Shown: positions 43,559 through 52,775, counted from the stretch's first letter. The stretch: 64,000 nt of DNA from CAYFUF01 sp964346245 (GCA_964346245.1 CAYFUF010000001.1:1-64000), one strand, 5' to 3'. Notes: generated by a model not told the origin, from the sequence alone. Program-made: numbers and translations.

Positions 43559-45495
43559 ATTTCCTCGTTCTCTTTTTCCCCTGCCTCATCATCCAAGGCA
43601 TCAATCTCATCTAACCATAAATCTTTCTTCGCATCGGAAGGCATCCGCCAGCCTCCTCTCGGTGATAGGGAGACTTCCCAGACAGAAATACCATCCACAC
43701 TGGTTGACCGCTTAAACTGGTTGGTAAAGAAGCGGGAGAAGAAGACCCGCATGCTAGTTAACAACGCTTTGCGATCATATTTGCCCTCAAAGGCCTTTTC
43801 GGCAAGGAAGAGCAGCTTAGAGGGAGTAAATTGATAGTGGAGATAGTGATATAAGTAAAAATCATGAATCTCGTAAGGGCCGATGATGTCTTCCGTCTTT
43901 TGACCAATCTGTCCTTCTTCTCCGGGCAAGAGTTCTGGAGACACCGGTGTGTCCACAATATCTTGTAGAAGTGCTCGAATCTCGTCGTCTTCCGTCTGTT
44001 TGGCCACGTGACCTACCAGCCCTCTGACCAAGGTCTTGGGGATAGAGGAATTGACGCTGTACATGGACATGTGGTCCCCATTGTAAGTGGACCAACCGAG
44101 AGCTATCTCGCTCATGTCTCCTGTGCCCACAACGATCCCGCCTTCCTTGTTGGATAAGTCCATAAGAATTTGAGTTCGCTCTCTGGCTTGAGCATTCTCG
44201 AAAGCGACGCTCCTGTCTCCTTCTTCTAAACCAATATCTTGAAAGTGGGCTTCCAGTGCCCTATTTAAGTCTATCTCTTTGAAGGGCAAGCCATACTTCT
44301 CGCCTAAAAGCCAGGCATTGGACCTGGTCCTATCGGATGTGCCATAAGAGGGCATGGTAATACAGCGAATACCTTCCTTATTGAAGCCAGCGATATCGAA
44401 GGCCCGAAGGCAAACCAGCATGGCTAAAGTGGAATCCAGTCCACCCGACACACCTAGAAAGACCTTATCCGAACCAATATGCGTAAGCCGCTGAACCAAG
44501 CTTTCTGCCTGCATGGTCAATATCAGGTCCAAATCCTCGTCCCGCTTAGGCAGGAAAGGACTAGGGTCAACGACCCTCTCCAAGTCCTGTGCCTCAAGAA
44601 TATTGAGCTTGGAGGCGGCGACCTCTATTGTCATCGTATCCTGAGCCCAGTCCCAGTAATTGTCATCTCTAGCTTGCCTGTCTTCTTTGAGGCTCTGTAT
44701 GCGCTGAATGTCGACATCGCCATAAATCCAGCCAAACCGGTCATAGTGGTCGTTCTCTTCAATGAGATCTCCCGCTTCAACAATCACTTGCCCACCCATA
44801 AAGAGGCGGTCTGTGGAGGACTCGCCTAAACCTGCCGATGCATAAGCAAGGGCAAATCCTTTTTCACTGAAAACGGCCAGCTTGCGCCATAGCTTGTCTC
44901 TAGACAAGACCGTCGTTTCCTTTGCGGCTGGAACAAGTAAGATGTCCGCTTGTGAGATAAGTAAATCGCTTTGGTCTAGGTCCTCTTCAAAAAGAAACTG
45001 GAAGCTGGCTCCCTGACGGATGTCCTGCTGAAAGAGAAAGACCCGCCCAAAGGGCACATCGGGACAACCAGCATACTCTATGGTCTTTTCAATGAATGAT
45101 CGACCAAAAGACCTATCCTGATTATAGATTTCTTTCTTTCTGAAGCTTTGCTTAGGGATGAGGGCGTAGAGCTTGCCTGCACCGACCACAGCAATGCTAT
45201 TGTAGATAGAGCCCTCCACCGCTATAGGCAAGCCAAGAGCGAGGACCAAAGAAGAGTCCGCCGTAAAGGCAATAATCTCTTCCAATTGCTCCTCCGCACT
45301 CTTAATCAGCAGGCGGTCAGCTAAGACGTCTCCTAGGCTATATCCAGTTAGAGAAAGCTCTGGAAAAACTGCGACTTCTACACCGACTTCTTCCATCGCC
45401 TCAATTTGCTTGAGGATTGCTTCTTTATTTTTGCGAGGGTCTCCTAAAGTAATCTTAGGCGTTGCGCACGCGACACGTACAAAACCTTGATTCAT
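43555..45495 (-). CDS. nadE: NAD synthetase with N-terminal nitrilase-like domain; glutaminase nucleophile apparently lost
   Basis: Final step of NAD synthesis. Residues 1-275 are a nitrilase/glutaminase domain, 320-646 the synthetase with P-loop VSGGLDSTLA. In glutamine-dependent NadE the glutaminase uses Glu-Lys-Cys. Glu46 (VFPELSLTGYS) and Lys115 (IPKQSF) are here, but where the family reads E-I-C-E-D-L this protein reads L-F-E-E-D-L (about 168-173), so Cys is replaced by Glu170. Neighbouring landmarks (VPFG before, YASAGLGESSTD after) align, so I think this is a real loss and the enzyme may depend on free ammonia. Full length, strong ribosome binding site. Confidence 0.93.
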   Translation of the reverse strand: MNQGFVRVACATPKITLGDPRKNKEAILKQIEAMEEVGVEVAVFPELSLTGYSLGDVLADRLLIKSAEEQLEEIIAFTADSSLVLALGLPIAVEGSIYNSIAVVGAGKLYALIPKQSFRKKEIYNQDRSFGRSFIEKTIEYAGCPDVPFGRVFLFQQDIRQGASFQFLFEEDLDQSDLLISQADILLVPAAKETTVLSRDKLWRKLAVFSEKGFALAYASAGLGESSTDRLFMGGQVIVEAGDLIEENDHYDRFGWIYGDVDIQRIQSLKEDRQARDDNYWDWAQDTMTIEVAASKLNILEAQDLERVVDPSPFLPKRDEDLDLILTMQAESLVQRLTHIGSDKVFLGVSGGLDSTLAMLVCLRAFDIAGFNKEGIRCITMPSYGTSDRTRSNAWLLGEKYGLPFKEIDLNRALEAHFQDIGLEEGDRSVAFENAQARERTQILMDLSNKEGGIVVGTGDMSEIALGWSTYNGDHMSMYSVNSSIPKTLVRGLVGHVAKQTEDDEIRALLQDIVDTPVSPELLPGEEGQIGQKTEDIIGPYEIHDFYLYHYLHYQFTPSKLLFLAEKAFEGKYDRKALLTSMRVFFSRFFTNQFKRSTSVDGISVWEVSLSPRGGWRMPSDAKKDLWLDEIDALDDEAGEKENEEI

Positions 45496-45548
45496 CCTCG
45501 TTCTCCTAACTGTATTTTTTTGCTCACACGATAAACAAACGGCTAGAC

Positions 45549-46136
45549 TTATTCGACTGGCTCGTTGCTAATCGCAAAATTGTATATCCAACCCTCTGCT
45601 TCCTCACCAGAATCGGCGGTGAAGATAACATTGATCCAAGTGGCGTCTCCAACGTATTCCGCATCGATAACGGTTACTCTTTCGCCTGGGCTCACTCCTT
45701 CAATGATACCGTAGTCAGTGCCTGGGCCTGAACGGACATTCGCGCCGTCAATTGCTTCAAAAGTCTTACCAATCCAAGTATCTGGCTCGTAGCGATCAGC
45801 CGTTCCTTGAGTTAATTGCTCTGGAATGCGGGAACTTTCCTCTGCCTCACTGCTTTCAGAAACTTCAACTTCTTCAGATAAGCTCTCTTCGGAGTCAAGC
45901 TCTTCCGTTGTCTCCTCTTGCGACTCTTCAGCGGTCGTCTCGAAGACAGGTATATCTGCTCCGCCACCTTGACCACTGCCTGTAACGTCAATAATCTTGT
46001 TTGCTAAGTACCAAATCACAATCAGAATGATGACAACACTGATGACCACTGTTACGATGTTGGCCAAACCACCATTGTGACTGCGCTCTTCCATTCGATT
46101 TTGAACGGGTTTATGCTTCTTGTTGTTATTATCCAT
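45549..46136 (-). CDS. Single-pass membrane protein with extracellular SH3b domain
   Basis: 195 residues: short cytoplasmic N-terminus, one membrane helix (about 25-47, ANIVTVVISVVIILIVIWYL), a Glu/Ser-rich acidic linker (about 60-105), and a bacterial SH3 domain (about 120-190) with ANVRSGPGTDYGIIEGVSPGE. SH3b domains often bind peptidoglycan. Start at the ATG after AGAAGGAGTAGCA. No enzymatic domain. Divergent from the branching enzyme gene, upstream of nadE. Confidence 0.85.
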   Translation of the reverse strand: MDNNNKKHKPVQNRMEERSHNGGLANIVTVVISVVIILIVIWYLANKIIDVTGSGQGGGADIPVFETTAEESQEETTEELDSEESLSEEVEVSESSEAEESSRIPEQLTQGTADRYEPDTWIGKTFEAIDGANVRSGPGTDYGIIEGVSPGERVTVIDAEYVGDATWINVIFTADSGEEAEGWIYNFAISNEPVE

Positions 46137-46209
46137 TGCTACTCCTTCTAACGTATTTCGCCCGCAGCAGTTGGGCGATACCCGAATATTCTCCATATCC
46201 TTATGACTC

Positions 46210-46215
46210 ATTATA
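46210..46215 (-). promoter_or_regulatory. -10 element before the SH3 protein gene
   Basis: TATAAT on the minus strand about 75 bases before the start; weak -35. On the other strand TATACT near 46321 may serve the branching enzyme gene. The remainder of this divergent 282-base region shows no recognisable element. Confidence 0.4.
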
Positions 46216-46418
46216 CCTCAAAGGGCCATGAGTACAGTTAGCTAATTTTAACATACTATCACATGGGTTACGAAACTTTTATAGCAGGCGATAAACAGGC
46301 AGAGGCATTGCTTTTTGGGGTATACTAAAATCAAACGTACACCGTTTTACTTGTTTTTGTGTGCCTTGAGTTTAGCACTAGAATAAATATCTTACTAAAA
46401 ACCAATAAAGGGGGAGCT

Positions 46419-48557
46419 ATGAGGGAGAAATTAGTCAATCAGGCGCTAGATAAGCTGTTCGAGATCGATCCATGGTTGAAAGATTACCGAGGGGACTTAG
46501 CCTTGCGCATGAACAATTACTTCGATAAGAAGGAAGAGCTATTGGAGGATAATGATAGCCTTGTTGAATTCGCTAACGCCCACCACTTCTTCGGTTTCCA
46601 CCGCACCGATAGCGGTTGGGTTTACCGAGAGTGGGCGCCTGCCGCCTACCAGCTCTACTTGACCGGCGACTTTAATCATTGGACTCCCCATAGCCACCCC
46701 CTACAAAAGATAGGCAACGGGGCTTGGGAGATAAAGTTGGAAGGGGCTGATGCGCTGCAACATGGCCAACGAGTGAAGGTAATCGTCCACCACGATGGCG
46801 CCGACCACTTCAAGCTTCCCCTCTACATTAAGAGGGTAGTCCAAGAGCATGACCCTTATGGGAACGTGGACTGGATAGGGGTCATTTGGGAGCCTGAAGA
46901 GGACTTCCCATGGTCCGATAAGGGCTTTGAAGCAAAGAAGCCCAAAGCTCCTCTGATTTATGAAGCTCATGTTGGTCTATCTTCAGAAGAGGGCAAGGTC
47001 AACAGCTACCGGGAATTCGCTGATAATGTCCTGCCCCGAATCAAGGAGAATGGTTATAATACGGTCCAGCTTATGGCCATCATGCAGCACCCCTACTACG
47101 GCTCCTTTGGTTACCACGTATCCAATTTCTATGCCGTTTCCTCTTGGTTTGGTACACCAGATGACCTAAAATACCTGATTAATAAGGCACATAATATGGG
47201 GCTTACCGTCGTTATGGACCTCGTCCACTCCCACGCCGTAAAGAATACCGTCGAAGGAATAAATCGCTTCGACGGCACGCAAGAACAATTTTTCTACAGT
47301 GGGGACAGGGGCCTGCACTCCCATTGGGATTCCATGTGCTTCAACTACGATAAAAACGAAGTTCTCCACTTCCTCCTGTCCAACTTGAAATACTGGCAAG
47401 AGGAGTACCACTTCGATGGTTTCCGTTTCGACGGTATTACCTCCATGCTCTATTGGGACCACGGCATGGGTGAATCCTTCGATAACTACGGCAAGTACTT
47501 TACCATGAACACCAACACCGATGCCGTTACTTACCTGATGCTAGCTTCAGAAATTGTTCATGACACCAACCCCAACGCCTACCTCATCGCTGAGGATATG
47601 AGCGGCATGCCAGGCCTCTGCCTCCCCCTAAGCCACGGAGGTATCGGCTTTGATTATCGGTTGGCCATGGGCGTGCCCGACATGTGGATCAAAAATATGA
47701 AGAAGAACGACTACGATTGGAATATGTTCGATCTCTACTACGAGCTGACCACAAAAAGGCCTCAGGAAAAGAGAATCAACTACGCTGAAAGCCACGACCA
47801 ATCTCTGGTTGGCGACAAGACCCTCTTCTTCTGGTTGACCGATGCAGAGGCCTATTGGCACATGCGAAAGGACGATGAAAACTACATCATCGATAGAGCG
47901 ATTGCCCTCCACAAAATGATTCGCCTCATTACCATCGCCACTGGCGCTGACGGCTACCTAAACTTTATCGGTAACGAGTTTGGACACCCTGAGTGGGTTG
48001 ACTTCCCCAGACAAGAAAATGGCTGGTCCTTCCACTACTGCCGCAGGCAGTGGAGTCTAGTCGACAACCCAGAACTGCGCTATGAGCACCTCAACAACTT
48101 CGATAAAGATATGCTGTCTCTCATCAAGGAGGACCACCTCTTAGGGCCTAACGGACTCCAATACCTGACCATCGACCAAGACAGAAAATACATTGCTTTC
48201 CGCAATAACAACTATGTCTTCATCTTCAACTTCCACCCCACCGATTCCTACGAAAAGCTGCAGATTCCTGTCCATGATGAAGGCATCTACCAAGTTGTCC
48301 TCACCACCGACCGAGACATTTATGGCGGATTCAGCCGAATCGATGAATCCTATAGCCACATCACCAAGCCTATTGAACACGCAGACTTCGATTATGGAGT
48401 CACGGTCTACCTGCCCTCTCGTACAGCCCTGGTCTTAAAGAAGACTCACGGCAGAAGCGACGCCGCTTATGAGGAAGAAAGGGAAGCCCTCGAGAAGATG
48501 TTTGAAGCTGAACAGAAGGCGCATGAGGCATTGAGGGAGAAGAATATAGAACTCTAA
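46419..48557 (+). CDS. glgB: 1,4-alpha-glucan branching enzyme, GH13_8 (eukaryote-like) type
   Basis: Introduces alpha-1,6 branches in glycogen-like glucan. 712 residues: CBM48 (about 60-160), GH13 barrel with nucleophile Asp338 in FRFDGITSM, acid/base Glu392 in IAEDMSGMPG, and AESHDQSLVGDKT, then the all-beta C-domain. The compact N-terminus and motifs match subfamily GH13_8 (plants, animals, some anaerobes) rather than the common bacterial GH13_9. The last 40 residues are Glu/Ala/Lys-rich. ATG has GGGGGAGCT; an upstream in-frame ATG lacks one. No glgC, glgA or glgP nearby. Confidence 0.92.
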   Translation: MREKLVNQALDKLFEIDPWLKDYRGDLALRMNNYFDKKEELLEDNDSLVEFANAHHFFGFHRTDSGWVYREWAPAAYQLYLTGDFNHWTPHSHPLQKIGNGAWEIKLEGADALQHGQRVKVIVHHDGADHFKLPLYIKRVVQEHDPYGNVDWIGVIWEPEEDFPWSDKGFEAKKPKAPLIYEAHVGLSSEEGKVNSYREFADNVLPRIKENGYNTVQLMAIMQHPYYGSFGYHVSNFYAVSSWFGTPDDLKYLINKAHNMGLTVVMDLVHSHAVKNTVEGINRFDGTQEQFFYSGDRGLHSHWDSMCFNYDKNEVLHFLLSNLKYWQEEYHFDGFRFDGITSMLYWDHGMGESFDNYGKYFTMNTNTDAVTYLMLASEIVHDTNPNAYLIAEDMSGMPGLCLPLSHGGIGFDYRLAMGVPDMWIKNMKKNDYDWNMFDLYYELTTKRPQEKRINYAESHDQSLVGDKTLFFWLTDAEAYWHMRKDDENYIIDRAIALHKMIRLITIATGADGYLNFIGNEFGHPEWVDFPRQENGWSFHYCRRQWSLVDNPELRYEHLNNFDKDMLSLIKEDHLLGPNGLQYLTIDQDRKYIAFRNNNYVFIFNFHPTDSYEKLQIPVHDEGIYQVVLTTDRDIYGGFSRIDESYSHITKPIEHADFDYGVTVYLPSRTALVLKKTHGRSDAAYEEEREALEKMFEAEQKAHEALREKNIEL

Positions 48558-48573
48558 TATACAAGAAGTGTTA

Positions 48574-48629
48574 ACTCGCTAGGTCCTCGGATAGGACTCA
48601 AAAAGCCACCGACTCGCTAGGTCCTCGGA
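48574..48629. repeat. 18-base direct repeat behind glgB
   Basis: ACTCGCTAGGTCCTCGGA occurs at 48574-48591 and 48612-48629. The second copy is inside the long terminator hairpin. Looks like partial duplication of an intergenic element. Confidence 0.8.
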
Positions 48630-48667
48630 GCTTCGCTCCTGCGGATTCCGCTCATCGGTGGCTTTTT
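48600..48667 (+). terminator. Long terminator hairpin after glgB
   Basis: Arms AAAAAGCCACCGA and TCGGTGGCTTTTT enclose about 42 bases that can form inner stems (GGAGC...GCTCC). Ends in five T. Confidence 0.8.
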
Positions 48668-48781
48668 GATACCAATGGGTGTGGGCCGGCAACTACTGCA
48701 GTATCGAGTTTCGGGTTGGAGGGCGCGTGGGACTTGTGAAAACGTGAGTTGTAGGATGCTGAGGTTGGGATGACTTCGGTG

Positions 48782-48848
48782 TACTTGAGGATTTCTTAAT
48801 CTTAAAATGCTAAGGTCAATAAGTGCTGCAGCCTACTTGAGGATTTCT
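48782..48848. repeat. Degenerate 52-base tandem repeat between glgB and htpG
   Basis: TACTTGAGGATTTCT occurs at 48782-48796 and 48834-48848, each followed by a similar A/T-rich stretch with TTAAAA and AATGCT. No reading frame of note. The region 48668-48781 shows nothing else I recognise. Confidence 0.65.
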
Positions 48849-48856
48849 CATTTTAA

Positions 48857-48894
48857 AAATGCTCTCGTAAAAGACGACTTTTACGAGAGCATTT
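48857..48894. terminator. Bidirectional terminator glgB/htpG
   Basis: AAATGCTCTCGTAAAAG and its exact reverse complement around a 4-base loop, T-rich on both sides. Ends htpG on the minus strand and backs up glgB on the plus strand. Confidence 0.92.
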
Positions 48895-48906
48895 CTTTTT
48901 TTGTAT

Positions 48907-50838
48907 TTACATAAGTTCTTGAATCGATCGAGCAAAGTTGACTGGATCGTCAATGGGCAGGCCTTCGATGAGGCGGGCTTGATCATAGAGGATGCGGGTG
49001 TACTTGTCGAAGCTATCCTGGTCGGTGTCGGCTAGCTCCTGGAGCCTGGCGAAGACCGGGTGATCAGTGTTGATCTCTAGGACTTTTTGCGCCTTCATGA
49101 AGTGGCCATCAGGCTGGTTCATGAATGTCTTTTCCATGTCGATGGAAATATCACCTTGGGCAACTAGGGTAACGGCATCGTGGTTAAGGCGTCTGGATTT
49201 TTTGACGCCAACGACCTCGTCCTTGAGTAGCTCTTGCATTTTATCAAAGATTGCTTTCTGCTTCTCTAGATCGTCGTCTTGGGCATCGTCCTCATTCGAG
49301 TCTTCGGCCTGGAAATCTTCGGCAAGGACGGACTGGAAGGGGTGACCTTTGTAGTCGACCATTGCCTTAAAAGTGAACTCATCGATGTCCTCTGTAAGGT
49401 AGAGAACCTCGGTTCCCTGCTCCTTGAGTTTTTCGAGTGCGGGTAGCTGGTCGATTTTTTCAACAGAGTCGCCAGTGGCATAGTAGATCTTGCCTTTTTC
49501 AGGCTTGTCCCCATCTGACTCTTCCTCCGTGTCATCGACTTCGGGGTAGGCATAGGCGTTTAATACGTCTTCTAGGGAACGCAGGCCGTTCTGCTTGGAC
49601 GTTGGGAAGATGAGCAAGTCAGCAAGGGTATCTTTGTTCGCCCCAAAGCTTTGGTAAATGCCGCCTTTGAGCTGGATGCCAAAGTTGTCGAAGAATTTTT
49701 CGTACTTTTCCCTGTCGTTTTTCATCATTTTCTTCAGCTCGTCGGTAATCTTGGATTCGATTTTCCGAGCGATGGCAATCAGCTGCCTATTGTGTTGGAG
49801 AGTCTCCCTAGATAGATTTAGGGAGAGGTCTTCGCTGCTGACAACGCCTTTAACGAAGCTGTAGTGGTCGGGAAGGAGGTCCTCGCAGTGGTCCATGATT
49901 TTGACTCCCCTGGAATAGAGGGCAAGGCCCTTCTTGTAATCCTTGGAGTAGTAGTCGTAAGGGGTGGAACCAGGTATATAGAGGATTGCCCGGTAAGAGA
50001 TGGTGCCATCAGCAACCATGTGGACCCAAGCTAAAGGATCATCAAAACCAAAGCGCTCTTGTCGATAGAATTCCTTGTAATCCTCATCGCTTAAATCATT
50101 CTTGGACTTCTCCCAGATTGGGGTCATAGAATTTAAGGTTTCCTCGACTTGGACTTCCTCGAAATCGGTTTCGCCTTCATCGCCCTCTTCCTTTTCAATT
50201 GGGTGGTGCTGGGTGGTTGTCATGTGAATGGGATAGCGAATGTAGTTGGAGTATTGCTTAACGAGACTCTTCAGGCGGTATTCCTCCAGGTATTGGCTGT
50301 AGTTTTCATCTTCTTCATCTTGGCGGAAGTAGAGGGTAATCTCGGTACCCACTTGGTCTTTATCAGCTTCTTCAATGGTGTAGCCATCAGAGCCTTGGCT
50401 TGTCCATAGGTAGGCTTGGTCTGATTGGTAGCTCTTGCTGAGCACTTCCACCTTGTCTGCCACCATGAAAGCGGAGTAGAAACCTACGCCAAATTGGCCG
50501 ATGATGTTGGCAACATCTTTATTCTCCGTAGCTGTTTTGAACGCTAAAGAATCGCTGTGAGCAATGGTGCCGAGGTTTTCTTCCAATTCTTCTTTGGTCA
50601 TGCCAATGCCGGTGTCCTTGATGCGAAGAGTTCTCTTTTCTTCATCGGGAATCAGTTCGATATAGAACTTGTCCTTGTCAAAGGAAATGGAGGAATCTTC
50701 TAGACTCTTCACATACATCTTGTCGATGGCGTCGCTAGCGTTGGAAATAAGCTCGCGCAGAAAGATTTCTTTATTGGAATAGATGGAGTGAATCATTAAC
50801 TCCATCAACTTTTTTGATTCGGTTTTGAATTGTTGCAT
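48907..50838 (-). CDS. htpG: Hsp90-family chaperone HtpG
   Basis: ATP-driven chaperone of 643 residues. GHKL ATPase domain with ELISNASDAIDK (about 28-39), DTGIGMTKEEL (about 75-85) and GQFGVGFYSAFMVADKVEV (about 115-133), then middle and dimerisation domains. An acidic insertion occurs near 390-410 and again near 510-530. ATG with AGGAGAGCAT. Preceded by a near-perfect promoter plus CIRCE, so controlled by HrcA here. Confidence 0.97.
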   Translation of the reverse strand: MQQFKTESKKLMELMIHSIYSNKEIFLRELISNASDAIDKMYVKSLEDSSISFDKDKFYIELIPDEEKRTLRIKDTGIGMTKEELEENLGTIAHSDSLAFKTATENKDVANIIGQFGVGFYSAFMVADKVEVLSKSYQSDQAYLWTSQGSDGYTIEEADKDQVGTEITLYFRQDEEDENYSQYLEEYRLKSLVKQYSNYIRYPIHMTTTQHHPIEKEEGDEGETDFEEVQVEETLNSMTPIWEKSKNDLSDEDYKEFYRQERFGFDDPLAWVHMVADGTISYRAILYIPGSTPYDYYSKDYKKGLALYSRGVKIMDHCEDLLPDHYSFVKGVVSSEDLSLNLSRETLQHNRQLIAIARKIESKITDELKKMMKNDREKYEKFFDNFGIQLKGGIYQSFGANKDTLADLLIFPTSKQNGLRSLEDVLNAYAYPEVDDTEEESDGDKPEKGKIYYATGDSVEKIDQLPALEKLKEQGTEVLYLTEDIDEFTFKAMVDYKGHPFQSVLAEDFQAEDSNEDDAQDDDLEKQKAIFDKMQELLKDEVVGVKKSRRLNHDAVTLVAQGDISIDMEKTFMNQPDGHFMKAQKVLEINTDHPVFARLQELADTDQDSFDKYTRILYDQARLIEGLPIDDPVNFARSIQELM

Positions 50839-50877
50839 ATGCTCTCCTATCTATTATTTATGGTTACGTCTCATCAG

Positions 50878-50904
50878 TTAGCACTCGTCTAATAAGACTG
50901 CTAA
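50878..50904. promoter_or_regulatory. CIRCE element (HrcA operator) of htpG
   Basis: TTAGCACTC, nine bases, GACTGCTAA: one mismatch from the CIRCE consensus. It lies just downstream of the htpG -10, in the expected +1 region. Confidence 0.88.
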
Positions 50905-50908
50905 TAAT

Positions 50909-50937
50909 ATGATAGCCCCTGACAAAATCTTTGTCAA
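50909..50937 (-). promoter_or_regulatory. htpG promoter
   Basis: Minus strand: TTGACA, 17 bases, TATCAT. A dyad (50915-50941, TGACAAA-ATC-TTTGTCA with GCCC/GGGC outer arms) covers the -35 and spacer and could be a second operator or the end hairpin of the MATE gene. Confidence 0.85.
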
Positions 50938-51000
50938 GGGCTTACGACTTGTGCTTGAGATTTGTTTTAGGAGAGGTGGTCTAAAGGCTGAATGATTGCC

Positions 51001-52356
51001 CTAGGCGGCTTGCTCTTCGGTAACCTGCTTCTTCTTGAGATAGAAGTAGAGGAGGATGTTGTTCAAGCTGCCTTTGAGAACGGTGGATCCTGACATGGCA
51101 ATCCAGATTCCGCGTATGCCAAAGTATCTGATAAGGAGGTAGGAGGCCGGAATTCTTGCTATGTTTAGCGCAATGGATAGGACGGAAGGCACCAGCGTTT
51201 GACCCAAACCATTGAAGCAGCCTGTACCGCCTGTCTCCATGGTCATGAAGGGTTGGGAGACGGCGAAGATAGCAAGGTAACTGACCCCAAGGGCAATTGC
51301 CTCCGTCTCGCCCGGCAGGAAGATGTGGAAAAGAGGCGAGCGGAAGAAAAAGAGGAAGAGCATAGCAAAAATTCCTATGCTGATGATGGAGGTCATGCCT
51401 AGGCGTATCGTCTTCTTCACTCGGTCAATTTTTCTTGCGCCGTAGTTTTGGGCAACCATTGCCGTTAGGGCACCGGCGTATCCTTCCGAAGTCATCCAAG
51501 AGATGGATTCCATTTGGCTACCTACCGAGGTAACCGCCAAGCCTGTTGCCCCAAATTGAGCAATGAGGATACTGAGGAAAAGGGATACTAGGCAGTGGGC
51601 TGCGCTGAGAAGGGAAACTGGCAGGCCCAGCTTGAAGATATCCTTCCATAAGCTGAAGTTGGGTTTGACCTTCCAGTTGGTACAGCGGAGGAAGTCGTCC
51701 TTCTTGATGTTCATATGGAAGAGAAGGAAGACGAGGATCTGCGCACCTGTCGTTGCGATGGCGGCGCCCTTGATGCCTAGGGCAGGAATTGGTCCAAAGC
51801 CAAAGATGAAGAAAGGGTCAAGGATCATGTTGGCAACCAAGCCGATAAACATGATGCGAAAAGGTGTCCCACTGTTGCCCAGACTCTGGTAGGCCTGGCT
51901 CATGACATAGGTGACCATCTTAAAAAATAATCCCGGCAAAACGATAATGCCATAATCGAAAGCGTAAGTAGATACGGGTTCCCCCAAACCATAAATCGTA
52001 ATGAAGGTTCTTAAGAAGAGGGTCGTTAAGAGGGCAAATATGGCGGCGACCACCATCGATAGCTGGTAACCGTTGTTATAAATGCTGAGGGTTTTCTTTA
52101 GGTCTCCCTTGCCATAATTTTGCGCTAATAAAACGCCTGTTCCCGTCCGGGCAAGGATGGACACGGAGTCCCCCAACCAGGTCAAAATACCAACGATACC
52201 AACGGCCGCTACCGCTTCTGCGCTTAAACGGCCTATCCACATCATATCGGTTAGGTTGTAGGCCATCTGGACAAAGGCCGTCAACATAAAAGGAGCCGAG
52301 AATCGCCACAAGGACGAAAAGATTGGCCCCTCTAAAAGGTTTATATTTCTTTTCAT
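51001..52356 (-). CDS. MATE-family multidrug/organic cation efflux protein
   Basis: Membrane antiporter of 451 residues with about twelve hydrophobic segments in two related halves. N-terminal LLEGPIFSSLWRFSAPFMLTAFVQMAYNLTDMMWIGRLS is typical of the DinF/NorM-like group; GTPFRIMFIGLVANMILDPFFIFG follows in the middle. Start has AAGGAAAAAGA. Follows the Asp23 gene by 27 bases. Substrate not predictable. Confidence 0.92.
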   Translation of the reverse strand: MKRNINLLEGPIFSSLWRFSAPFMLTAFVQMAYNLTDMMWIGRLSAEAVAAVGIVGILTWLGDSVSILARTGTGVLLAQNYGKGDLKKTLSIYNNGYQLSMVVAAIFALLTTLFLRTFITIYGLGEPVSTYAFDYGIIVLPGLFFKMVTYVMSQAYQSLGNSGTPFRIMFIGLVANMILDPFFIFGFGPIPALGIKGAAIATTGAQILVFLLFHMNIKKDDFLRCTNWKVKPNFSLWKDIFKLGLPVSLLSAAHCLVSLFLSILIAQFGATGLAVTSVGSQMESISWMTSEGYAGALTAMVAQNYGARKIDRVKKTIRLGMTSIISIGIFAMLFLFFFRSPLFHIFLPGETEAIALGVSYLAIFAVSQPFMTMETGGTGCFNGLGQTLVPSVLSIALNIARIPASYLLIRYFGIRGIWIAMSGSTVLKGSLNNILLYFYLKKKQVTEEQAA

Positions 52357-52383
52357 TCTTTTTCCTTACTGAACTTGATTAAC

Positions 52384-52707
52384 CTATCGAGCAGCAACGG
52401 TGATATGTACCTCATCACAAGGAATGCCCAACATGCTCTCGACTTGTTCTGCCACTTTCGCTTGCACCTCTTCGACTATCTCGACAAGAGGCCTGCCCAT
52501 TTTAACATAAATGGTAAGCGCTGTGCGCAATTTTCCACCCTCAACGTTTGTGTTGATGTTGGACTTATAATTCCTGTTCAAACGGTTTTTATCTTGGTGA
52601 AAACCTTTTACACCAAGCACATCATCTACCCGTAGGGCTGTAGTCGCAATGATTACATCGATAACATCATTAGCAACCTGTACTGTTCCACCTGAAAAAC
52701 CTTTCAT
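52384..52707 (-). CDS. Asp23/Gls24-family envelope stress protein
   Basis: 107-residue Asp23 domain protein (VANDVIDVIIATTALRVDDVLGVKGF, LTIYVKMGRPLVEIVEEVQ, VHITVAA). Related proteins sit at the membrane and respond to envelope stress. ATG at 52707 has AAAGG eight bases upstream; the GTG three codons earlier abuts that motif. Between HAD and MATE genes on one strand. Confidence 0.9.
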   Translation of the reverse strand: MKGFSGGTVQVANDVIDVIIATTALRVDDVLGVKGFHQDKNRLNRNYKSNINTNVEGGKLRTALTIYVKMGRPLVEIVEEVQAKVAEQVESMLGIPCDEVHITVAAR

Positions 52708-52775
52708 CTCCTTCACCTTTCTCTCGTTGATTTAAAAAAAATGATATAAACAATGTTTGAGGGCAATAGTAGAGG

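Noticed and set aside
48558..48906. CRISPR-like array behind glgB
   Set aside because: Only two copies of each repeat, different sequences and no cas genes.
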